DNA of 64,000 bases from Heligmosomoides polygyrus polygyrus. Lineage: Eukaryota > Nematoda > Chromadorea > Rhabditida > Heligmosomidae. Both the position numbers and the translations under genes were made by a program. Positions 32,538-41,335 of this stretch are shown here, in pieces; position 1 is the first letter of the stretch; every line of letters starts with the position of its first letter. The stretch is taken from positions 186,001-250,000 of the forward strand of contig OX377204.1 of the NCBI GenBank assembly GCA_947396885.1. Direction: 5' to 3'. The notes beneath the pieces are model-generated. The model was not told where the DNA came from, did not search any database, and saw nothing but the letters and a program-made list of their open reading frames with translations.

Positions 32538-33696
32538 TGTTGTTCGGAAAGTTCTCAGCGTTTTGTGTTACTACTGTTTGTTCTTGTTACTGTTTGTTCT
32601 TCATCGTCTATTATTAAGTAAAAATTCAACTTGCATTGCGCATTAATGCTACTTTCTGTACAGAATTTTTCGCTCTATCTGGCTAAATAAATTATGTTTC
32701 AACGTTTTATTACAATTTTGTTCTTGAAGGGCTTTTAGAAGGATGTCAAAAGAGTAATTCCGGAAGATATTTAATTTTAACTTTAAATTGGGACAAACCG
32801 CAGCCGAGACAGCCCGACAAATCAACCAAGTGTGGGGGCCTAATAGTTCTGGAGAAAGCACTGTATGCCAGTGGTTCAGTAAATCTTGGGCCGGAGATTT
32901 CAGCCTCGAAGATGCTTTGAAACGCCTTGGGAAGGTGAAAAAGCTCGAAAAGCGGATGGTCCACGAGTTGAGTGAGCGGCAAAAATAGTCACGTTTCGAG
33001 GTTTGTTCTTCTCTACTTTTACGCAACAAAACTGACCCGTTTCGGGATCGAATCATCACTTGTGATAAAAAGTGGTTTCTTTATGATAACAGGAAACGTT
33101 CCGGGCAGTGGTTGGACTCCGATTTATCCCATAGACATTTTCCAAAGGCGAGCCTCCAACAAAGAAAGGTGATGATGACTGTGTGGTGGTCGGCGCCTAG
33201 TGTGATCCATTACAACTTTTTGGCAATAGGCCAAGCGATCACGGCAGACACCAACTGGAAGGAAATCGACGAAATGCACCGAAAACTGCGTTAACTTCAG
33301 CCAGCATTGGTCAACAGAAGAGGCCCGATTCTTTGGCACGATAACGCCGGCCCACACGTTTCACAAATCGCTACTCGAAAATTGAACGAATTAAGGGTTG
33401 AAGTTCTGCCTCACCCGCCATATTCTCCAGACCTCTCACCAACCGACTACCGCCGTTTCAAACACTTTCAGAACTTTCTCGCTGTAAAACCTTCACCAAT
33501 CAGGACCAAGCCAAAACAGCTTTCATGGATTTTGTCGAATCTCATCAAAAATCTCAATCTCACCACATAATTTTTTCGCTGATGGAATAAGTCGACTGTT
33601 GGCCCGTTGGTAACAGGTGCTGATTCGACTAAACCCGATAAGATTTGAGAAAGTTATGGTAGTTCACTCAAAACGCTGAGAGCTTTCCGGAAAGCC
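32538..33696 (+). mobile_element. Mariner inserted in the terminal repeat of another mariner
   Basis: TA duplications lie at 32536-32537 and 33697-33698. The inverted termini tgttgttcggaaagttctca and (complement) ggctttccggaaagctctca match over about 28 bp. At 1159 bp it is near full mariner length. Confidence 0.85.
32785..33570 (+). pseudogene. Mariner transposase, several breaks (inner element)
   Basis: Successive frames show GQTAAETARQINQVWGP and STVCQWFSKSWAGDFSLED, then CDKKWFLYDN, WHDNAGPHVSQ and HPPYSPDLSPTDY. The spacing of the last two aspartates is 34 residues (D,D34D). At least two stops or frame changes (near 32988 and 33294) make it inactive. All three catalytic aspartates remain readable. 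Confidence 0.8.
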
Positions 33697-34202
33697 TAAT
33701 ACATAATTAGAAAGCGCATGTAATAACCTTTCCAACAATGTATAACACCTTATGAAATGGTCTTAGTTTGTTGTTAAAAACAGTGTTGAAACAAGGAAAA
33801 CAAAAAAACCTACATCACTTTTGCACCAACCTAATAGAAGCGCTGGGAACGATCGGTTCCGACAAAAAGGCATTTTTTCGTAGGATCAAAATCGATCAGA
33901 AGCTCAATACACCTATGGAGAATTTCAATTTTTGCCCGAGGTCTACTGTTCGAGGATGGGGAGTGGAGCTGCCTGCAGTCAATTTGGGGCTAGAGTGAAG
34001 TGGAGGACCGTGCTTTGGGGCATCAAGTGGGTCGTCGAATGACCTTGGGGACGAAGGCACTGATCAGAAGAAGATTCGACATCACTGAACCTTCTAGAGA
34101 TGCCGATATTACGCGTAGTGGTGGGGGGGGGGGGAGGGAGGGCTGGATGGCTTCATACTGGCTTCATAAAACTACTCACCTGATCAAGGTTGGAACACAA
34201 TA

Positions 34203-34494
34203 AAGGATAAGGATAAAGGACGGCGGTACTCAATCCCCTTTGGGATGCGCCAAGCATTCTACTTCTACGGGATGTCGTGGAGGCGATTTGAATGCGTATC
34301 TGGCCATACATGACTTGCCGTGGCCAGCCGATGAACAAGTCTGCGCTCTCTCCTTCCCAGATAAGTCTGGTACCAGTTCACTGACCCCGGAAAGATGGAA
34401 GGCTTGGTTGGCCTGGGCGGGAAATCCAAACCAGGAACCTGGTATCGGGTGCTCGCGACAGCCGGCACCTCCTCCGGGAGCGCTACATGCACCC
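34203..34494 (-). repeat. tRNA-derived SINE, minus strand
   Basis: It is highly similar to 5490-5787, with tail ataaaggataaggataaagg at its low-coordinate end and the tRNA-like head at the other. The A-box-like TAGCGCTCCCGG is less canonical than in the 5490 copy. Confidence 0.6.
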
Positions 34495-35240
34495 AGTAAG
34501 GTTAGCACAATAGGGTTCTCAAATATTGCCATCTGTACTGCTAGGGAGTGAAGAAGGCTGAGTTGGTATAGCAAGCAGCTTGAATTGATTGTTCTTGGCT
34601 TAGTGATACTGCAACATCAACAGCAAGTGCGTGACTGAGCACTTGTACTATGTACTAGCACTGAACTAGAACTTGTACTACGCCTGCACTACGGTACCAC
34701 TGTGTTTAGTCTTAATGCAAAAGAGAAGTAGCTAGAATTGAATTGGTGCGGATCAGCTTCACTGTGAAATTTTGGATAGGAGTTCACGGATATATTACAA
34801 TTACAACAGCATACCAAGGCACCTTTGACATTGCCCAGGAAGATGATCCTTAACTATCGTGCTCTTGCGTATCGTGTAATAGAAAAAATATGATCTAGTC
34901 ATGATTTACAAGTTGATAAATGGTATGGTGCCCTCTAGTTTTATTCGGTCTCTTCTTCTCCTACAAGAGGTGCTCAATGGAAAATTCAACTTCCCAGAGC
35001 AAAAGCAAGGTAAGATCCGCATTTTTCACATATGGAGCAGGGGTTGAATTTTTGAAGCCTTTAAAGGAAAACAATATACCAAACACCCAAAGGCAATTTG
35101 AAAGACTGGTTGACGGGTATCACCAGAAAACTTTGTAGTTTGATGTTGTTTTTGAGGTATTGCGTTATTGTGCAAGCCACAAGTCACTTATTTAGTCACC
35201 TGTTATCTTGTGTTTGAATCATATGTGAACTTATGTATAT
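34495..35240. other. Intron stretch with one unassigned small open frame
   Basis: A frame at 34978-35138 (MENSTSQSKSKVRSAFF...) ends in a stop and contains an internal GTAAGA donor-like site. No family was recognised and no acceptor partner was found. The rest shows nothing recognisable. Confidence 0.25.
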
Positions 35241-35248
35241 ACCCCCTA

Positions 35249-35249
35249 A

Positions 35250-35305
<56 letters not shown>

Positions 35306-35312
35306 ATATATA
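35249..35312. repeat. (TA)n microsatellite
   Basis: There are about 30 TA units with one interruption near 35294. Confidence 0.9.
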
Positions 35313-35689
35313 CCCTATACTTATACCCGCGTATAAAAATAAATGAATAAATAATATTTGAATGCGTTTTCGGGCACTAGTGTATGGGGCGGTTTCTGCG
35401 TCTCCTACCAGCGCGCGCTATTTCGCAAGGCCTAGGGCGATTTGAACTTAATATAATTGGCTTATAAAGCATTTCCGCAAAAAACGACTATGATATTCGT
35501 TCTTCCCATGGCAGATTACCCCTAGTAGACCTATTTTGAACAAGATCTAGTGCGGTACTCTAAATACACTAGTACTCGTTTTCGTAACGGCGAGATCCTC
35601 GACGGTGCGCTATCGAAAACAGTCGTCACCGGAATGAACGTCGCTTACAAAGATCATCATTATGTCACATTCGAAACAAGCATGTATTC

Positions 35690-35950
35690 GAAATTCGAAT
35701 ATTATTCGAATTTTCGACCCTCGAATAATCGAATTCGAATAATTATTCGAATTTTCGACCCTCGAATAATCGAATTCGAATAATTATTCAAATTTTCGAA
35801 CCTCGAATAATCGAATTCGAATAATTATTCGAAATTGCGAAACTCGAATAATCGAATTCGAATAATTATTCGAATTTGCGAAACTCGAATAATCAAATAA
35901 TCGAAAATCGAATTCGAATAAATTATTCGAATAATTATTCGAATTCGATT
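35690..35950. repeat. TTCGAATTCGAA-rich tandem array
   Basis: Five to six units of about 43 bp combine cgaataatcgaattcgaata with attattcgaattttcgac. It is rich in nested palindromes and related to 29822-30292. Confidence 0.8.
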
Positions 35951-36227
35951 ATTCGAGCACAAGTATAGTGAGCAGCATGGGTGGTGGCAATGTGCCATCA
36001 AAGCATGGTCAATAACAACGCCGACCAATCAGGGCCGCCGTCTCTGTGTGGCATACCCACTTGCAGTAGCCTGATGGGTCCGCTGCGTGCCGCCTTCCCC
36101 GCCTGAGAGTAACAGAACTGCCATGCCCCGGTGTTCTAGTGCTAGTCTAATCATTTTCAACTACACCCTGCATTGTCCATCAACTCAGCCACAGCGGCAT
36201 CACACAAAGCCTCTGTTAATGACTCAC

Positions 36228-36378
36228 CAAGATTTATAGACAGCACGAAGCAGGACGAGGTAACGATGGTCACTGGCGACGGTGTGAAGAACGTGAGAAC
36301 GACGAGCACGCAAATCAGCGCGAAGAGCACCGTCTGCTGAGTGACGGGCACGATCGACAGCAACTGAAACGCTCCGAA
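36228..36378 (-). CDS. Patched-related gene exon
   Basis: A TTTGTGCTCAG acceptor and CTTG|GTGAGT donor bracket 151 nt. The peptide [20 protein letters not shown] leads into the transmembrane run [21 protein letters not shown]-x-x-x-A-L-x-C followed by F-x-P-x-P-V and a Ser-Ile-x-x-G end is the PTR pattern. It starts in phase 0, fitting the exon ending at 50591, and ends one base into a Gly codon completed at 28954. Confidence 0.85.
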
Positions 36379-36403
36379 CTGAGCACAAAAACAAAAGACA
36401 AAC

Positions 36404-36791
36404 TAAATGGCAAAACAGAGCAGCTCATACACTCGATCTATTCTGTCGGACCAAGTCTAGGGGTTGACTTTGAAGGAACTGTGAAGTATATGGGCCTAAC
36501 CGTAAGATCGATTTCTTCTTTGACTTTTGAGGGGGTCCATCCTAACCTGTAGAGCAATTACTACCGCTTGGGCCTCTGTACAATACCATACCAACGATAT
36601 GCTGACTAAGGAGCTAGGGAAGTTCATTAGTAAAAGGGAAAAGGAACAGACATACTGGTCTAGACCAAGGCCACCCCAGACATAGGCTGGCAAAAACCTG
36701 AAAAAATGGAGAATGGATTACGCATCAAAAGGCCAAGGTAAACCGTACACTCCTTTGGATAGGAAAGGAGTAGACAAGCACGCTACGACTC
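36404..36791. repeat. Dispersed repeat copy B, part left of the BEL element
   Basis: This matches 621-1004. It begins 26 bp upstream (on the gene's strand) of the PTR exon acceptor at 36378, so repeat insertion came very close to that splice site. The last five bases, GACTC (36787-36791), are the left target-site duplication. Confidence 0.8.
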
Positions 36792-37240
36792 TGACGACAA
36801 ATCGTCTTCTAAAGTCAAGGAATTCGACAATCAATAGGATGTGTTCTTTGCGGAGAGATCGCGACGGCAGATTAGACGCATGGGACGTCTGTAAACATTT
36901 CTTTTTGCATAAATACGCAACTATGTGGACGATTTCTTTTGTTTTTGTGTTTTTATACGGCTCTCCGCATTTGTCGGTATTTTATTCTTCAAGTCCTGCT
37001 TAACGATTTCAGTTGATATCTCATTTCGACGGTCCTGTTGTCCCGTTGTCCTGTTTAACAAGTTAAGATTGGTTGATTTAGGCGTTTGTTGTTATTGTTT
37101 TTTAAATGTAATATAAATGGTTTAATTGCCCAAGTTTGAGGTCCGCCGTTGGTCAAAAACAAATTCCGTGTGGGTCTAGTTGGTATTCGTGTGCCACTGA
37201 GTTGGAAACAGGCGAGCAACCAAAAGGGCGGACTTCATTA
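36792..37240 (+). repeat. 5' LTR of the BEL/Pao element
   Basis: It starts TGACGACAAATCG and ends ACTTCATTA, 449 bp. The TG start is canonical and the TA end is not the usual CA. It is identical to the 3' LTR except at one base. The promoter is presumed here, but no specific TATA box could be fixed. Confidence 0.95.
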
Positions 37241-37258
37241 TGGTGCATCGAGACATCG
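37241..37258 (+). promoter_or_regulatory. Candidate tRNA primer-binding site
   Basis: TGGTGCATCGAGACATCG follows the 5' LTR directly. The TGG start is complementary to the CCA end of a tRNA, as expected for a minus-strand primer site. The tRNA species was not identified. Confidence 0.6.
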
Positions 37259-37474
37259 ACGGATCCGGACTGTACCAGTGAGGAATTTCAATTCGATTTT
37301 TCTCAAATTTATCAACTCATCGGATTTCTTGATCACATCGATATTTCGAGTAGCAACTGCTGAAAAATTATTCTCTTTCCTCATAGTCGCGTTCTCCTCT
37401 TCCGCTCTGTATACTAAGCGTTGGTTAGGAATTTTTTCGCGCGTGAGGACGCACAGGGAAACTTAGCAGTCACG

Positions 37475-40400
37475 ATGTCAGCTCAAATATCATCGTTCAA
37501 GCGCTTGCTCACTCTATGCGGTAAAAAACTCGAAACTGTTCTTTCGCGTTTTAAAGGTGAGAAACTCGAGTCGCTTAAGGTCGGAGACGATGAGTCACCA
37601 ACAGGCTACAACGCGGAGTGCCACAAACGCCTAGAAGAAGCGATAGGGGCGCTAAATGCCTGCAGCTCGCGTATACAGCAACTTTTGCGAGAATACGCTT
37701 CTGCTATAGACGCCCTTAAAGATCCGTCTAAAAAGGATTATGATGACTACGACGAGTATGCAACAAATGCAGAAGGAAATCTGTCATCAGCTCTCGATTA
37801 CCTAGTTCTTTTAGAAGCCCGTGCGCGTGCCTTTAAGCAGTGCTGCGTGAGTCACCCAACTGGCGATGTGAATGCCGCGCCGCAAGGGGGACATAACCAA
37901 GGGGACAACGCGTTGCGGACTAAAAGAATGGAGTTACCCACGCTCCCTATACCAGCGTTTAGCGGAAACATTTGGGAGTGGGATAACTTCTGGTCCCTCT
38001 TCAATGCTAATGTGCACTCGCAGCAGTTACCAGAGCTATTCAAATTTAACTACCTTTTGAATGCACTTAAAGGGGACGCGTTGGTTGCGGTTAAGAAGTT
38101 CCAAGTTTCGGCTGAAAATTACTCCAAGGCGCTGGACTTCCTACAGACCAAATACGGGAACAAAGAAGAACTAATAAATCGTCTTATCGACAAAGTTGAG
38201 CACATGAACTTACGCTCACATTCCCTGAAGGATCAAAGGTCTTTCTTTGAAGAACTCCAAGTAATTATTTCTCAACTACGGCAGAAGGGTGAACAAGTGG
38301 ACTCTCAATGGCTCATCAAACAAGTCCTTTCAAAGTTTCCGGAATCAATCCAGCGTAAGGTATTGGAAAGGAAACATCGCTTGCCAGCGGAAGAAATTTT
38401 TTCAATGGAGCTCTTGATGAAACTCCTAGAGGAAGTGATCTCTAGTGAAGAAATGGTATCACTCTATACACAAAAGAGACCAGATCACCCTCAGGAACCC
38501 AAACATCAGGAAAAGATGCAAAAACAAGTATCTTCGCGTTCTTGCATGTACTGTGGAAGCAATCATAAGCCATCTGCATGCTTCAAATATCGAACTCCGC
38601 AAGAGCGTTCGCAATACCTTCGCGACCATCGGCTATGTCTCATTTGCGCGTCTCCACAACACGCCACTTCAGAATGTAAGCGAAGAATGTGTTTTATATG
38701 TCAGGGCGCTCATCATACTTCTTGCTGCTTTAAAACAGCGCAAGAAAAGAGCTCTCCGGTCACGGCTACGAATATCAAGGGATCACCTTCGCGTCCACCT
38801 GCAGCACAGAAATGCAGCTCCCCAAAAGCGGCGCAAAAGATCAAGCCCGCCGCGAAAGTTAACAATATCACTGAGACTATAGCCTCAAATCAAGACACAA
38901 CGATTTGTGAACTTCAGTCGGTGCAGCGCGATAGGAGCCCTTATGGCACTTTTTTGCCAACAGGAGAGCTTACGGTGATGGACCCCACGACACGCCAACT
39001 AAGAAGGATCCCCACCCTACTGGATACTGGGGCTGAACTGTCGTTTATAGACAGTACACTGGCGGAGGAACTTCGGTTACCCACAATGGAAGAAACCAAT
39101 TTACGACTTCATACTTTCGGTTCAGAAAACGTTCAGGAAGAGGTGTGCCGTCGCGTTCCACTTGAAACATGGGATGAAGATGGAAACCCGATTTCACTAC
39201 GCCTCTTGACACATAAGGTTCTTACGAAGGCTCTAGCACCAGCGCCTATACTCGAAGAAGACATGGAGTTCATTCAAGCATTAAAACTCCCGATACGTCT
39301 GAGCGAGAATAGAACCAGCGTCAAGCCATTGATCCTAATAGGATGTGATCAGCTATGGTCGCTAGTTCGAGAGAAGGAGTCACACATTCGTCTACCGTCA
39401 GGACTGTATCTTTTACCTACGCGTATGGGGCACTTAATAACTGGTCACCTCCAAGGCTCCCAGAACGCCGCGAGTATAGGAACAAATACAGTCGATCATG
39501 GTTGGGAACAGTGCTGGTCCCTAGATGCGCAGGTAAACACCTTCTCTGAGGTGCTCTCAGAAGAAGCTTCAAAAGAGGAAAAACTATGGGCGAGATACTG
39601 GGAGCTAGAAGCAGCTGGTACAGAACAGTTTACCGGACCTGAGAAGGATGTTCAACAGGTAATAGACCAACGCGTATGGGATACTTTCCAGCAAACTGTC
39701 GAAAAAAGAGACGACGGCTACTACGTCTCTCTCCCTTGGAAGGACGAGACCACAAAGCTGCCCGATAATAGAGCGATGGTGTACAAAAGACTTGTTGCTC
39801 TTTGGAACTCGTTGCAAAAAGACGAAAATCTCCTGGAACAATACAATGAGGTCTTTCAAGAACAGCTTAGGCAAGACATTCTTGAGGAGGTCAAGGATGA
39901 AAAAAGGGCCAGCGGAGATCGCGTACACTACATTCCTCATCAGGCAGTAATCACTCCACACAAGACTACAACGAAGCTGCGAATCGTGTTTGACGCGTCT
40001 GCGCATTATAGAGGCTGCCCTTCTCTAAATGATCTTCTCCACAGAGGACCAGTAATTCTACCAAATTTGTTTGGACTACTACTTCGCTTCAGAATCGGAC
40101 GCGTTGCTTTGATTTCCGATGTCGAAAAAGCTTTTCTACAAGTACGTCTTAATGAACGCGACAGAGATGTTACACGGTGTTTATGGCTATGCGACCACAA
40201 AAAGCCACCTTGTGAAGAAAATCTTCGAGTGCTTCGCTTCACGCGCGTAACTTTTGGGTTACTATCATCGCCCTTTCTTCTGGCGGCGACAACTCATTTT
40301 CATCTTGATCAGTACGCGTATGACACTGCACTGGTAGAGCAGATCAAAGAAAACCTCTACGTAGATAACCTCATTTTGACGTCAGATACGGGAGAAGAAG

Positions 40401-41335
40401 CTGAGAAAATCTATACGCGTACGAAGCAGATGTTCAACGACCTCAAGATGAATCTCCGAGAATTCGTATCAAATGACCATTACGTGCAGTCTAAAATTGC
40501 GGATCAAGACAAGTCTGCCGAGGTGTCCCCGAAGGTCATGGGCATCAAGTGGAATTCTGCAACCGATACGTTGCACCTGTACTGCAGTGTTCAAGCTCAA
40601 GGGGAAATATCTAAGCGAAAAGTAGCTAGTGCAGTAGCATCCATCTATGACCCAATGGGTTGGCTACTCCCGCTTGTGCACAAGGCCAAGGTGTTTCTTC
40701 AGTCGCTGTGGAAAGCCAAGTACGACTGGGACACCCCACTTTCACAAGAAGACGCTGAAATGTGGAAGCAGATCTGTGATGATATGAACGGGTTCCATAA
40801 GCCGATTTCGCGTTTCTTTGCGCAGAAGCATTCCAGTGTGATACTGGTTACTTTCGCTGATGCAAGCAGTGAAGCGATAGCGGCATGCACGTACTTACGG
40901 TCGAAAGAGTCGGCAAATTTACTTATGGCTAAGGGAAAACTTCCATCTCTAAATTCAAGGACCACGATACCAAAGCTTGAGCTGAACGCAATGACTCTCG
41001 CAGTGAGGCTCACTAACGCGGTATTCAACCAGATAAAGAATCTGGTTCAGATTTCTTGCGTAATTGTGCTCTCTGACTCAGAAATAGCCCTGAACTGGGT
41101 CAGGAGCAAGGTACGACACGACGCAGGTCCATTTATCAAAAATCGCGTTATCGAAATCCAACGAATTATAACCAGCATAAAAAACTGCGGTTATGAGGTC
41201 CAGCTTGGCCATGTTTCCTCTCACTATAACCCTGCAGACTGTGCCTCGAGAGGACTGGGAAAAAAAGGAATTCCTAGACCATTTTTGGTGGACGGGACCT
41301 CCCTTTTTATGTGTTCCGCTGAAGAATTGGGATGA
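37475..41335 (+). CDS. BEL/Pao ORF1: gag, protease, reverse transcriptase, RNase H
   Basis: The first ATG of the frame is at 37475 (1286 residues); upstream codons in the same frame lack ATG. In order it shows a gag region with DUF1759-like PIPAFSGNIWEWDNF (from residue about 156) and three zinc knuckles (CMYC... to HHTSCC, about 357-425). Protease LLDTGAELSFID (about 514) follows. RT has FDASA, LISDVEKAFLQVRL (about 880) and YVDNLIL (about 962). Peptidase A17-type ASIYDPMGW (about 1055) is next, then RNase H residues FADASSEA, LELNAM, LSDSEIAL and NPADCASRG (1127-1255). The RT box is YVDN, not YxDD. The frame ends 105 nt after an A7 run that shifts it off the integrase frame. Confidence 0.93.
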   Translation: MSAQISSFKRLLTLCGKKLETVLSRFKGEKLESLKVGDDESPTGYNAECHKRLEEAIGALNACSSRIQQLLREYASAIDALKDPSKKDYDDYDEYATNAEGNLSSALDYLVLLEARARAFKQCCVSHPTGDVNAAPQGGHNQGDNALRTKRMELPTLPIPAFSGNIWEWDNFWSLFNANVHSQQLPELFKFNYLLNALKGDALVAVKKFQVSAENYSKALDFLQTKYGNKEELINRLIDKVEHMNLRSHSLKDQRSFFEELQVIISQLRQKGEQVDSQWLIKQVLSKFPESIQRKVLERKHRLPAEEIFSMELLMKLLEEVISSEEMVSLYTQKRPDHPQEPKHQEKMQKQVSSRSCMYCGSNHKPSACFKYRTPQERSQYLRDHRLCLICASPQHATSECKRRMCFICQGAHHTSCCFKTAQEKSSPVTATNIKGSPSRPPAAQKCSSPKAAQKIKPAAKVNNITETIASNQDTTICELQSVQRDRSPYGTFLPTGELTVMDPTTRQLRRIPTLLDTGAELSFIDSTLAEELRLPTMEETNLRLHTFGSENVQEEVCRRVPLETWDEDGNPISLRLLTHKVLTKALAPAPILEEDMEFIQALKLPIRLSENRTSVKPLILIGCDQLWSLVREKESHIRLPSGLYLLPTRMGHLITGHLQGSQNAASIGTNTVDHGWEQCWSLDAQVNTFSEVLSEEASKEEKLWARYWELEAAGTEQFTGPEKDVQQVIDQRVWDTFQQTVEKRDDGYYVSLPWKDETTKLPDNRAMVYKRLVALWNSLQKDENLLEQYNEVFQEQLRQDILEEVKDEKRASGDRVHYIPHQAVITPHKTTTKLRIVFDASAHYRGCPSLNDLLHRGPVILPNLFGLLLRFRIGRVALISDVEKAFLQVRLNERDRDVTRCLWLCDHKKPPCEENLRVLRFTRVTFGLLSSPFLLAATTHFHLDQYAYDTALVEQIKENLYVDNLILTSDTGEEAEKIYTRTKQMFNDLKMNLREFVSNDHYVQSKIADQDKSAEVSPKVMGIKWNSATDTLHLYCSVQAQGEISKRKVASAVASIYDPMGWLLPLVHKAKVFLQSLWKAKYDWDTPLSQEDAEMWKQICDDMNGFHKPISRFFAQKHSSVILVTFADASSEAIAACTYLRSKESANLLMAKGKLPSLNSRTTIPKLELNAMTLAVRLTNAVFNQIKNLVQISCVIVLSDSEIALNWVRSKVRHDAGPFIKNRVIEIQRIITSIKNCGYEVQLGHVSSHYNPADCASRGLGKKGIPRPFLVDGTSLFMCSAEELG

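Larger units (their letters stand above)
31739..33831 (+). mobile_element. Mariner-like element with terminal repeats over 200 bp, split by a nested mariner
   Basis: TA flanks lie at 31737-31738 and 33832-33833, and the termini are g(a/g)ttggtgcaaaag. The left inverted repeat (31739 to about 31965) pairs with 33699-33831 plus 32448-32535, the two parts of the right repeat separated by the inner insertion. Without the insertion the element is about 930 bp. Its internal 32030-32420 encodes transposase fragments (WFQKFRAGNTSLEDEPH) with stops. Confidence 0.8.
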
